DNA from: Porodaedalea pini
Taxonomy: Eukaryota > Basidiomycota > Agaricomycetes > Hymenochaetales > Hymenochaetaceae
Reading direction: 5' to 3'
Assembly: GCA_002794775.1 (NCBI GenBank)
Contig: NBAY01000005.1
Location: 744,001-808,000 of the forward strand
DNA length: 64,000 bases
Below, in pieces: positions 49,617 to 60,926 of this stretch. How positions within the stretch are numbered: the stretch's first letter is position 1; the number at the start of each line of letters is the position of its first letter. The notes under the pieces are model-generated. The model saw only the letters and a program-made list of their open reading frames with translations, was not told the DNA's origin and did not search any database. The position numbers and the translations under genes were made by a program.

Positions 49617-51077
49617 ATGGCACGCGAACAGCTACAGTATCTTACACAGGATCAAGTTGATCAGGTAAGTTAAATGGCACTCCAAACTACCTGTCTTCAG
49701 CTGCTGAAGTCTGCGCTAGTTCGACAGAGATGGGTAAGTATTTTAATATACCACAATACATCTCGACTCATGCTTGCGATCCAGCTACCTTTGCATTCCG
49801 GGATTCCTATCGCATGAAGAGGTAGCTGCGCTCCTCGCCCGATCGAAACAGATCGTTGACGAGTTTAATATCGATGAGCACCCAAAGGTAATCGACATGT
49901 CTCATTCGTAAATCAAGCACCGAGTCTGACCGTTTTGTCGTGCTCGTCCGAAGACGAAATTTTCGTCAAAAGATATCCATGTCGGAGATGAATACTTTCT
50001 GACGTCGGGCGACAAGATCCGCTACTTCCTAGATGAGGGCGCGGTCGATGACCAAGGAAATCTGACACGAGAGAAGGAGAAGTCTGTGAACAAGATAGGA
50101 CATGGTGCGTGCAGTGTCTCTTACTCGTATCAGATCTTTTCGCCTTTTTTCGAATCGGAGCTTACCATATTCAATTTCAGCCTTGCACGAGTTGGACCCG
50201 ACATTCAAGCAAGCTACTCTTCAAAGTGAGCGAATCAAGGCCGTTGTTCGCGACTTGGGGCTTCTGAGGGACCCAGCCAGTAAGTAGCTCTTATGTGACA
50301 TACTAAAGAGACAAAAGTCTTAAAAAGAAGGTCAGTTTTGCAATCTATGTTAATCATGAAGCAGCCACGGATTGGTGCTGAAGGTACGTCGGGTCCAATG
50401 AACGAGACAACGGTGACTTACGAGTGATCAATGACCGTGATTTCTAGTCAGAGTACACAATGATTCGTGCGCCAATTAATCCTTCCTAAATTCAAGTACG
50501 CTAACTGAATTTCTATCCGACACAGAACTTTCCTGGTGAGTCATTATTTCACACTGCGACTCGAGGAGGAATACTGTTCAACTGACGTCGCCGTTGTTTG
50601 ATGAAGTACACGGACCCGCCTAGTGCGCTCGGATTCTGGTTTGCATTGGAGAAATGCACGGCAGAGAATGGCGCGTTGTCGTTCATCCCCGGATCACACA
50701 AGACTACGCCCATCACGAGGCGCTTCGTGCGTCTTCCACAAGGCGGAACGGGATATGAGTCGACAGAAGCTCCAAAGGTTGAGGGAGAGTTTGAATTAGT
50801 GACGTGTGAACCCGGTAAAGCATTTTCCTTCCCTTTCTTTACGAGGGTCTATTCTACTATGTTGATATTTTCACTGACTTGTGGATACGGTGCAGGTGAC
50901 CTTGTCCTCATCCACGGGAGTGTGCTTCATAAGTCGGAACAGAACGCGAGCGAGAAGACGCGATTTGCGTATACTTTCCATATGATTGAGTCACCGCCTC
51001 ACGCAGTCTATGACGAAAGGAATTGGCTGCAGCCATCCAAGGAGATGCCTTTCTCGAAGCTCCTCGCCGTCGCGTAG
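49617..51077 (+). CDS. Phytanoyl-CoA dioxygenase-like protein (PHYHD1 type), left copy
   Basis: Fe(II)/2-oxoglutarate-dependent oxygenase of the PhyH family. Exons join to give MAREQLQYLTQDQVDQFDRD, YLCIPGFLSHEEVAALLARS, SKDIHVGDEYFLTSGDKIRY, ALHELDPTFKQATLQSERIK, KQPRIGAE, VRVHNDS (HxD iron site), TFL on a 10-nt exon, YTDPPSALGFWFALEKCTAE, NGALSFIPGSHKTTPITRRF and LVLIHGSVLHKSEQNASEKT (second iron His and 2-oxoglutarate-side region), ending FSKLLAVA at 51077. About 290 residues in roughly eight exons. Catalytic residues are present and splice sites intact, so it is probably functional; the substrate is unknown. Its near-identical twin lies inverted at 53097-54557 and has the same genomic length. 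Confidence 0.88.
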
Positions 51078-51460
51078 GGAAATGGTCGCGGCCATCAATA
51101 AGATTCAATAGTCGGATTAATATTGAATGAAAAATATGAATACAACGTGAAACGATCTCATGTACAAGTAGTACTAGATCGTTCTATGGATGTATATCAA
51201 TGCGAGCATTTTCGAGGCTTAATGTTGTCCCGCGTCTGGCTGGCAACATCACAAAATTTTGCATCCGATGATATCCTGTTTTGGGAAAAACGTGCCTAGG
51301 TTGTCTAAATTAGGAAGCTCCGTTCATATGCTGTGCTGTGCGCCATAGGACCGTGCCGCGGCACATCCAGGCGATGATGTAGCTATACACCTCGATACTT
51401 TTTTGATGAAGTGTACTAGGAGAGATATTTCTGCATGGACAGCAACAGGTCCTTCCCACC

Positions 51461-52670
51461 TCAAAGGCATGAACTTGCCCTTATCGTCACTGTGCATGGA
51501 AGCCTTCTTGTTCTGCTCGTTCCCTCATTTGAATTGAAAAAGTATCCCGCATCATTGGCCGGCCGTTCCTCATCAGCTGCAAAGTCTGTCTCTAAGTCAT
51601 ATTTCAGGTATTCATAGGGGTTTTCAATACGTTCAATGCGAATGGTGTAATTATCGTCAAAGACATAGCCCATGCTGACAGATTGCATCAGGACGAGCAA
51701 TTGCTTAATGCTGGCATCCAGAGAAAGCAGCTTTTCTGTGAGCCGATCGAACTTTGACCATAAGGGGTGGTTGTTTAGCCCTTTGCAAACTGCCAAAAAA
51801 GGTAACCATCTTGCCCAATCACGAATGAAGCAAAGGAAGAACTGACCAATATCATTCATGAAGCTTAGCTTGTTTTCCTTCTCTGCTAACCCCTTGAGAA
51901 TATCGTTTGCCTCAACCTCAACATTTCTTTGAGGAGGAAGGCAGTATTCTTCGTTGCTATGAACAATTCATTTGAATTGAATAGCCTAGGCAACTTCTCA
52001 GCAAATAGGCGCTCGGTTTCTGGACCCCCATTCCATCAAGTACGTCACGAAGTCCTTCAGAAAGACGCAACCTGTTTGCTTTGTCGACGTGCTTTTGCAA
52101 GCGGTTTCGACCAAAATCGGTAGTATTCAACGTACAAGTCTGCAATGGGACTATCGCTAACCTTCGCGTCCATTTCGGATGCTTGTTCGCGATGTAACTG
52201 CTCCTCCGGATCTCGCAGGCGCCTTCGCACCCCCTTAAGACAGTCGAAGACCTTCCTCAGATGTACCTTTAGAGGATCCTCCTCGTCCGGGTTCATATAC
52301 GAGGTCATTCCGTTCTCACCAATCCAGAGGGTTAGGTGTTTGTTGGAATCGAATTGCAAGCCCACAGCGATGACTTGCTTGATCTCTGATACACAGATCG
52401 CTGCCACAGTGCCAGAGCATCCAGTACGGCAACAAGCCGCGAAGGAAATTGCTTTGGAAATTGAGGTGTCAACGATCCCAGCGCAGGCAAGACATTCTTT
52501 TTGTTATCCCTTCCTTCTTCATCGTCCACTATTACGAGCAAATCCCTGTTGCAAGCTGCCAGGATGCACTCCGCAAGGGTGTTGGTGTAGATGCTTGGTC
52601 CCCCACAAGTGAGGACGACTGGGACTGCGAAGCGCCTCGACCCCGCGCCCTTTAGGACGACTGGAACCAC
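51461..52670 (-). pseudogene. Broken gene of unknown family in the spacer between the inverted arms
   Basis: Minus-strand reading frames form an ordered but interrupted protein. A 14-residue repeat region (VVPVVLKGAGSRRFA) leads into VVLTCGGPSIYTNTLAECIL and LLVIVDDEEGRDNKKN, then LVAVLDALALWQR, AICVSEIKQVIAVGLQFDSN, PLKVHLRKVFDCLKGVRRRL and YVEYYRFWSKPLAKARR. Stops and frame changes come next near 52056 and 51900, then DIGQFFLCFIRDWARWLPFL, LVLMQSVSMGYVFDDNYTIR and YEYLKYDLETDFAAD. No domain is recognised. The style resembles the multi-copy unknown proteins found beside transposons in agaricomycete genomes. It is present once, only in the spacer. Confidence 0.5.
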
Positions 52671-52770
52671 GAAGTGTCTCGGCCGCGCACTATTGAGGAC
52701 GACTGGGACTGAGAAGCACTTTGGCCATGTGCCGTTGAGGACGCCCGGGACCGCACAGTGGATCGGCGGT
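52612..52770. repeat. 42-bp minisatellite, about 3.7 copies
   Basis: Units begin AGGACGACTGG at 52612, 52654 and 52696, and AGGACGCCCGG at 52738. The period is exactly 42 bp with divergent second halves. It is open in frame on both strands: plus-strand units read RTTGTAKRLDPAPF-like, minus-strand units PVVLKGAGSRRFAV-like. It abuts the inner edge of the right inverted arm. Confidence 0.85.
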
Positions 52771-53096
52771 CATCGCCTGGACGACATCTGCCGCGGCACG
52801 GTCCTTTCAGTTTCAACCCATGGTACACAGCACAGCATATAAACTTCCTAATTTAGATAACCTAGGCACGTTTTTCCCAAAACAGGATATCATCGGATGC
52901 AAAATTTTGTGATGCTGCCAGCCATACTACTAAGTTGACGCGGGACAAGATTAAGCCTCGAAAATGCTCGCATTGATATACATTCATAGAACGATCTAGT
53001 ACTACTTGTACATGAGATCGTTTCACGTTGTATTCATATATTTCATTCAATATCAATCCGACTATTGAATCTTTATTGATGGCCGCGACCATTTCC

Positions 53097-54557
53097 CTAC
53101 GCGACGGCGAGGAGCTTCGAGAAAGGCATCTCCTTGGATGGCTGCAGCCAATTCCTTTCGTCATAGACTGCGTGAGGCGGTGACTCAATCATATGGAAAG
53201 TATACGCAAATCGCGTCTTCTCGCTCGCGTTCTGTTCCGACTTATGAAGCACACTCCCGTGGATGAGGACAAGGTCACCTGCACCGTATCCACAAGTCAG
53301 TGAAAATATCAACATAATAGAATAGACCCTCGTAAAGAAAAGGGAAGAAAATGCTTTACCGGGTTCACACGTCACTAATTCAAACTTTCCCTCAACCTTT
53401 GGAGCTTCTGTCGACTCATATCCCGTTCCGCCTTGTGGAAGACGCACGAAGCGCCTCGTGATGGGCGTAGTCTTGTGTGATCCGGGGATGAACGACAACG
53501 CGCCATTCTCTGCCGTGCATTTCTCCAATGCAAACCAGAATCCAAGCGCACTAGGCGGGTCCGTGTACTTCATCAAACAACGGCGACGTCAGTTGAACAG
53601 TATTCCTCCTCGAGTCGCAGTGTGAAATAATGACTCACCAGGAAAGTTCTGTGTCGGATAAGAATTCAGTTAGCGTGCTTGAATTTAGGGAGGATTAATT
53701 GGCGCACGAATCATTGTGTACTCTGACTAGAAATCACGGTCATTGATCACTCGTAAGTCACCGTTGTCTCGTTCATTGGACCCGACATACCTTCAGCACC
53801 AATCCGTGGCTGCTTCATGATTACCATAGATTGCAAAACTGACCTTCTTTTTTAATCTCTTGTCTCTTTAGTATGTCACATAAGAGCTACTTACTGGCTG
53901 GGTCCCTCAGAAGCCCCAAGTCGCGAACAACGGCCTTGATTCGCTCACTTTGAAGGGTAGCTTGCTTGAATGTCGGGTCCAACTCGTGCAAGGCTGAAAT
54001 TGAATATGGTAAGCTCCGATTTGAATAAAGGCGAAAATATCTAATGCGAGTAAGAGACACTGCACGTACCATGTCCTATCTTGTTCACAGACTTCTCCTT
54101 CTCTCGTGTCAGATTTCCATGGTCATCGACCGCGCCCTCATCTAGGAAGTAGCGGATCTTGTCGCCCGACGTCAGGAAGTATTCATCTCCGACATGGATA
54201 TCTTTTGACGAAAATTTCGTCCTCGGACGAGCACGACAAAACGGTCAGACTCAGTGCTTGATTTACGAATAAGACATGTCGATTACCTTTGGGTGCTCAT
54301 CGATATTAAACTCGTCAACGATCTGTTTCGATCGGGCGAGGAGCGCAGCTACCTCTTCATGCGATAGGAATCCCGGAATGCAAAGGTAGCTGGATCGCAA
54401 GCATGAGTCGAGATGTATTGTGGTATATTAAAATACTTACCCATCTCTGTCGAACTAGCGCAGACTTCAGCAGCTGAAGACAGGTAGTTTGGAGTGCCAG
54501 TTAACTTACCTGATCAACTTGGTCCTGTGTAAGATACTGCAGCTGTTCGCGTGCCAT
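53097..54557 (-). CDS. Phytanoyl-CoA dioxygenase-like protein (PHYHD1 type), right copy
   Basis: Inverted twin of the gene at 49617-51077 with the same genomic length (1,461 bp) and the same exon plan, including the 10-nt exon for TFL. In the blocks compared, the only coding change noticed is E to K in VEG(E/K)FELVTCEPG; most other differences lie in introns. The HxD site (VHND), YTDPPSALGFWFALEKC and LIHGSVLHKSEQN are intact, as are start (54557) and stop (53097). Both copies therefore look functional. As the arms point toward each other, the two genes are convergent around the spacer. Confidence 0.87.
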
Positions 54558-54989
54558 TGTTGACATGGAGTATATGTGCGAGTTGACTTTGAGACGTAGT
54601 GAATAAGGTTAGAGTACCGGAGGGTGGTAGAATAACTCAGCGACCTGTAAGACTGTTGTACTTATATCTTCCTCGGAAGCAAAGGGAGGAGTACTAGTGC
54701 GGATGGATCGGACAACATGAGCGTCCCGCCTGTAGCCGCGCGAACGCGATTCGGAACCAAATGAATACTGTGAGGCAATGGCATCGACCGTACGACCCAA
54801 AGTCGTGGTTCGATAGATGGCCAACCCGTCACATCTGCAGGCTGAGGTCGGTTGTTGACGGTCTGCTCAAGGACGTGCTCTGTGTATAGTTTCCACGGTG
54901 CGGTCCGGGTAGGATGTTGCTGTTGGATTTCCTGGTCAGCTTAGACAGCGGCTTAAGCAGCTGGTTCGACACTGACCGTTTTTTGACCG

Positions 54990-56100
54990 GACCTGAGGTC
55001 CGGGGGCGGACCGGACCTGGACCAGTCGTAAATTAAGAAAGAAGTTGAAGCCAACTCTATCTATGCTTGAGACAAAGACGTTACTTTTGCGAAGGTGTTT
55101 GTAGTGCGTCTTTATTATTCATGAAGAAGGCGGTTATGATGTTTGGTATCCGCCGGACCTGCTCCTGAGAAGACCCGTTCACATGGCACAGGTGACCCCA
55201 GGACAGCCAAGTAGTCTCTTGCGATACACGAAAGAATAGGGTAACGAAGAGCTTCCATAGAAGAAAGTAAGAGTAAGATAAATAAGAAAAGGTCGCAAAA
55301 ATACATACCTTCCCCCAGTCAATAGGTTTTTCGACAAGCTGGTCTTAGATACTGTGTCGGGTCCTCTCTAGCCACCTTTGGCATTGTGCTCTCGCGTCGT
55401 AGCCTTCATCCAGCTGCAGCCAGTAGCTTCCTCATACCCAAGCCAACGGATGTAGCGGGAGACGAGTACTTGTTCCCCGGAGTATCTGCAGAACTAGCAC
55501 AAATTTCTATTAATCTCAGCAGTGACACCCGCTGACGGTCTTATTCATAACCCACCTGAACAGCGCAGGCTTGCATGAAGCTCAGATTCGTACTTTTCAA
55601 ACTATATTTCTTTTAAAAGGGTTCCAGTCAGTAAGAATTGACAGCAGCAGCCATGCCTTGTCACAGTAGTATGTGAAGCTCTGAGTCAAGCACGTCCTTC
55701 TGGTCTCACCAGTCTGTTCATGAGCTGTTCTGCTTCTTCGTCGACCAACTCGGCGCCAGTAACAGCGTGGTCTCTTTGGAGAACACTAGTACTATTTTAA
55801 GCACGGGTCAAAATCTAATTACGTATAAATAAATGCTTGTAGTAGAAGATAAAGAATACGTACAGATGCAAACAACATCAAGTGAGCCGAGAAGCGCATT
55901 GCCCTGCCATGATACTTATCAATAGACTCTAAGGTGGTATCAATGGCGGGCACTAAAGGTTCAAGGCTAGCATGCACATGTGCTTGATTTGCTACAGGTT
56001 GTCTCGAAAAACAAAAGCAAGTGGTATTTTGAAAACTGTCGTCTCTGAAGAGAACGTCTGCTGAATCGAACCTGAAATCCAGAAATGTCTTTATCACAGG
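54990..56100 (-). mobile_element. Degenerate hAT transposon 3' part (right copy)
   Basis: Inverted counterpart of the left hAT 3' half. It has the dimerisation signature GSPVPCERVFSGAGPADTKH ending NRLLHE (about 55126-55195), a block with LVPAIDTTLESIDKYHGRAM (near 55900-55970), and a GGACC/GGTCC-rich stretch at 54985-55025. Frames are broken. Sequence agreement with the left copy drops toward the outside. Confidence 0.65.
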
Positions 56101-56290
56101 AAACAATGGCCGTCGTCAACTGCCTCTGAGCTTCAAATGAGTCACTGTCGCCGAACCCGGTCTTTCTCGCATTCCAGGACTCGCCTCATCACCAACACCA
56201 TGCCCTGGCGTGCAAATGACTTTCAGACCTTGTGCCTAGGACGTCAACATAGAGCAACGATGGACAAGTATCCATTTTTCTTCAGCACAT
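56100..56290 (-). pseudogene. Second, shorter GH7 relic (3' tail)
   Basis: Reverse complement aligns with the end of the left GH7 relic and its junction with hAT. The segment around GGCATGGTGTTGGTGATG corresponds to the left GGCGTCGTGCTGGTGATG, and the shared run AATGCGAGAAAGAC lies just after it. It is too decayed to translate meaningfully. Confidence 0.5.
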
Positions 56291-57280
56291 CATTGGAAGA
56301 CAGGGGATAGAAAATGCAAATCCCGCGTTCTTGTTTATAACGAAGGGGGCTCATGAACATGGCCTACGAAGGTTCTGTGACGGCATCAGCTGATTATCTA
56401 TCTGTCTTGCGTACAAAAGCCGACAGACGAAGAAGTCCTGAAATGCTATATCTACTAGTTGGAGAGTGCATACTTACGGACCTTCGAGTTCGCGCACTGC
56501 GTCTGACTTACTTAGTATCGGTGATCGCGTGTTTCTTCTCAAGCCATTCGGCCAGAACCCAGTGTGGCAAGATGTAGGACCGTCGTGTGTTAGATGAGCT
56601 CAGATCGCACGAGCTTCGGTCGAGCCAGTTCTATGGGTCTGCTGGTATACAACGCGGTGTGCGGTCGAAGTAAAAGCTAACGAAAGGGAGCACCGAAACG
56701 GTGCATAGAAAGGTAGGCTTACATAATCTATTTAACACTCCTATACTGTACAAGAGAACCAATTTAAACTCAGAATGCCCGAGTGCCGCGAGTGGTTTAC
56801 CGTACTAGTACTGCATTGCTTTGATGCTTGGGAGATTATTAATATTGAAATTGAAAGGCTATGGACGACGAACAACCAATAGTGCTGGTTCGCACGCTTT
56901 GTTACAACGCTACGTATGTAAGTACAAAAATCGCTTTAAGTTTGTACTTTAATCGCTCTGTACGTACGGAAGTATGTATCGCATGAAATAATAAGTTCGG
57001 CAAGATTAAGGGCGCTAGAAAGGTTATTCGCAAAGACAGTACAAGACGTGGGAAAAGGTATGATGACTAGGACATTGGATGTACGATAACGCAGCAGGCG
57101 TCATCCGAGAAAGGCATACTCGTCGCGAAGACAAGAAGAGAGAGGAGTGTTAAGAAAAATAATGGACAGCTGCACATTACTACATATTACTCGTTGGGCA
57201 AATTCTAAAAGCATTTTCAATACTTGCTACACCATGAGAAAGGAGAGGGCATGCATACCGAGTTAAAGCGAGTTATACTA
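56291..57280. other. Intergenic region
   Basis: About 1 kb between the right arm and the PHD-finger gene. Only short ORFs without recognisable features. The right part is the AT-rich 3' flank of the PHD gene. Confidence 0.5.
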
Positions 57281-60200
57281 TCATTTTACCGGAGCTCTGC
57301 GCACATCAGGACTTTCCTCCTGCCCTGCAAAAGACTGCCCCCCTCGGCCAGCAAGAGGTGAGTCTATAAGCGCACCAGACGACGGGTGAAGAGACGGCCC
57401 CAGCATTCTTATTTCTTTGGCCGGGGCACGACGAATCGGCGTATCATCCACCGCATACATTGCATCTGACCTCGCAGAATGGCCGAACGACGCGGCGAAC
57501 TGTGCATTCATGAGATCCTCTGAGGCATAGCTGAATCCGAAACCGGCACTCCCAGGATTGGCAGGATGGCTGCGTGAAGTTGGAGTCACGAACAGCCCAC
57601 CACTATGTGTTGGCCATGGCAGACCAGAACTCGATCCTCCTGGAGGATGACCCGAATTCGTATTCTTCGGAGTCGTAAATGACGTCCCGAACTTCGGATA
57701 GCCCGTACGAGGAGAAATCAAGGGATCGAACATGTTAATATGTCCGGGTTCGCCATGGCCTGTGCCAGGCATATGAACTTGCACACCTCGCGACGTTGTC
57801 ACTGGCGTTGAAGGACCTGAGCCGGTGCGCGGATCATCCCAGATCGAACGCTGAAAAAACTCGCTGTTGTGAAGACGTCCCTGTCCCTGTACTGGAGTAT
57901 GCAAAGACCCAGACGAGCCCCAGTCACGCAGTGGTGATGATGAATAAAATGCTACATCACTCCTTGACGAAGTATGCACTGGACGATCGTCTGTGGGGAC
58001 AAAGGTCGGTTGACGTTGGTTGCGCCAGTCTGAGGCTAAAAGCGTGGCTTCCGATCGCGCAGTGCAGACTGGGCAAAACCACGGATCGTCTTCTTCACCA
58101 AGTTCCGATTCATCACGCACGCCAATACATTCAAGGTGGTGCCAATTGTAACAATCATCGCATTGAACGGCCGGTCGGCCGTCATCGTCGTCATCACGGC
58201 CACAAGCGCAAGCAAGATGACCCTCTCCAATTCCTCGAAGAGAAGCAGGTCGTTGACCATTCTGCCGCAGCTTACGCTGGGCGAGTAGTCGAACAGAGCG
58301 TTTCGACATCAATGCCGTCCGCGCATCTGCAGGATCCGTAGGGAAGAACAGGTTCTTATTCTTCCCAGTGTCAGGAGCACGAACCGCAACATTTCGAGTA
58401 GTAAGGCGTGAGTGATTGGGGTCCGCTTGCAGAGGAACGGCTTTACCCCTGCCTCTTCTCAAAGCATCAGGGGCGTCCTCGGATGTCTGACCCCAGGACG
58501 GAGAAGGAAGGTCCTCGTCAATTTTATCGGAGTCCATTTCGTCGTCACTGTCCGTGTCGTGTCCAAGATACTTGTCGATCCATTTCAGCCTGTCCGCATC
58601 ACGTGCCTTCACCTCTTCCTCCCTTTCTTTCTCCCGGAGACACCAGGGAATCTCCTTGTCCAGCCAACGAGGCTCGGTGCTTTCAGCATGTACTGGGATA
58701 CTTCCACGTGGCATCTTGCCCTTCCTTTCCGCCGCTGCTCCGCCTCGCTTTTTCTTTCCAGTGGCGCGTTTCTTCGCCGGTGACCCGGAGAGCTCATCAA
58801 CGCCCTCGGGAGGTACATTCAGAAGGACTCGACCCAATCCTTCTACTTCTGCTGGGTAGAGCTTCGCGTATGCTCGGGCAGTCGAGCCCTTGAACGCCTC
58901 AAGGCGTTTGCGCTTCTTGAGTTCTTTTTCGTTCTGTTCAATTTCAAGACCAAAATGTGGGTGACGAGATCCCGGCACCGTAGCTGGGGTATTGCACGCC
59001 AGCCAATCAATGGCTTCCTGACTGAGCCCTTCCGTTGCTACGAGAGGCTTATGAGGAGTTCGAGGTTCGCCGTATGTTCCGTATCCATGGGTCATCAGGC
59101 TTTCCTCAAAGCTCTCCGCGCTGGTCTCTTGGAAGTCGAATAGCTGAATTCTGCGTCCCTTGGCAGGAGTTGCCATAATTCCGAGGCTTTCCTTCTCGAT
59201 AGGCCCGCCCTCCTCCAAACTCGGACCAGAGGATCCAATACCGTCTCCGCGCTGTAGGCGTTTCAGGTATTCGGGTCGGCGACTCTCGAGTTCAGCCTTG
59301 CGCGCATCTTCCATCGACAATATGTGGCCACGAATCCGGTCGAGCTCTCCACCAGGCAGCCTATCCCTTTCTTCGGTTGACAACTGGGCTCGGTTGATAA
59401 CTTGGCCAGACAAAGGCTCTCTTACTTCAATATGTACGGGCGAAAACAAAGCCGTCGTCTGTGCCGAAGTCGACGGAGACTGTGACTGTGACTGTACAGG
59501 TTGCGAAGTAGAAGGGTCGTCATGTCTAACACCATTTAATGCCACGTCTGGCCTTGCCTTCTCAAGAAATGGCGAAGAAAGGCTAAGTTCAGTTGGCTGC
59601 ACTTCCGGAGACACCGCCTGCGATGACGAGCTTTTCGAAGGTGAGATGTCATGTGCAGGGGCCAGCATAGGAGGCGGAGACTCAGTCTTTACACTAGAGT
59701 CCGAAATAAGTAAGTTTTACAGGCCACATGGAAAGAACACTAACAAGACTGGATGCTCTTGCGATGTCGACGACAAAAGCGGCCTGAGCATACATTCAGC
59801 AACAACTTGATACCTTTGGTGTCTCGAGCTCACAATGACAGTGGACGTGCAGGCAAAGAAGCAGGGGAGCCCATCGGGCTGCACGATGAACGAGGTCATT
59901 AAAAAAAAGGACACCATGATGTGGAAGGTGCTGCATACCTCGCTTTTGGGGTAATAGTCTGCGGTTGCATCGAGAAGATGTTCCTCGGACCTTGAAACTC
60001 CCTCTCAATACATTGATCTGGACTGTAAAGATACTCAGAACTGCAGCCATTGTGATATGGGGTGTCCGTACCGTGATTGTAAGCGAGGAGCCATTGCAAG
60101 ACCAGAAGTTCCTCCCAACGTTCGGGAATGGCTAAAATCGTCTACGTCAACAATGCACAAGTACTCAACCTTTGAAACACAAACGTGTAAGCCAATGGAG

Positions 60201-60606
60201 ATTCAGGAGACCCAACTGCAATGGGGAAGAACGGAAAGGTATTGTTAGGGCCATAACTGTAGTCGGATCAGCTAGCGCTTCTATATAGTGCAAGTACAAC
60301 TGACGTTCGAGGCGTGGGCAATTGCGAGCCTTCGGGAACGGGAGCATGGAAAGAACGATTTGATATTGCAGAGTACCTATATCAGCTTGATCAGTGATAG
60401 AGAACGAACAGTCGGTATTGAATGGCGTACCAAGCAGCCTCTCCGTTGCCTTCTGCAATATCCGCTGTATTCGAAGTCCTCAAGCCACGAGCCACTGAGC
60501 GACGCTGCTCATCATCATCAAATCCAGCATCCTCCCGCGACCTTTTTGCAGGATACAGAGGTGACGATGGAGTGGGACCGTCAGGGAGCTTTGGCGGATC
60601 GGCCAT
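57281..60606 (-). CDS. PHD-finger protein
   Basis: Putative chromatin reader. The main exon (ending 57281) contains a PHD finger with CACGRDDDDDGRPAVQCDDC, YNWHHLECIG and WFCPVCTAR (C4HC3 pattern). A helical, basic region precedes it (IEQNEKELKKRKRLEAFKGS; KKRATGKKKRGGAAAERKGK), and a long Ser/Gly/Pro-rich tail follows, ending SPDVRRAPVK. Upstream, short exons link in one frame: MADPPKLPDGPTPSSPLYPA (ATG at 60606), WYSAISNRSFHAPVPEGSQL, YGPNNTFPFFPIAVGSPESP, SHSRTLGGTSGLAMAPRL, PDQCIEREFQGPRNIFSMQP, then TITPKASVKTESPPPMLAPA. The downstream ATG at 59970 (MQPQTITPKA) is an alternative start. The finger resembles those of histone-modifying complex subunits such as Cti6; the exact complex is unknown. 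Divergent from DNMT2, 320 bp between starts. Confidence 0.75.
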
Positions 60607-60926
60607 GGAAAACGAACGGCGCTAGAGTTTAGAGGTATCGCTTCTCGGTCGAAAGATGTATCGCGACGTCCGCAGTAGATTCTCGAGCCAGTCCAGCTCC
60701 GATACAGCTGGGCCGCAGACGGCGAGGGTGGAAGCAGTAATCAGGGAAGGAATGAGGCAACGACAGCAAGAGCAACTTTGAAAGACAAGAGACGATGCGC
60801 GCCTCTTTGAGCTGAAAGCTTCTGTTGAATAGTCGTTTGTCAGCGGACCATGTCCCTATTTTGGAAGCTCAAAGTCTAAACTCTATCAACCTTTGCTTTC
60901 CGCGTCCCACGTTCGAGAAATGGGAA

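Larger units (their letters stand above)
47900..51376 (+). repeat. Left arm of large inverted duplication
   Basis: About 3.4-3.5 kb that recurs in reverse complement at 52769-56290. From outside in it holds the tail of the GH7 relic, the hAT 3' half, a 400-bp promoter segment and a complete PhyH-type gene with its 3' flank. The inner boundary is near CCAGGCGATGA at about 51376. The outer boundary fades gradually and is approximate. Confidence 0.8.
52769..56290 (-). repeat. Right arm of large inverted duplication
   Basis: Reverse-complement counterpart of 47900-51376. It matches almost base for base across the PhyH gene and its flank (with a small insertion near 52930 and scattered changes). 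It is clearly more diverged across the hAT part, and only faintly similar in the GH7 tail around 56150-56290. Confidence 0.8.
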
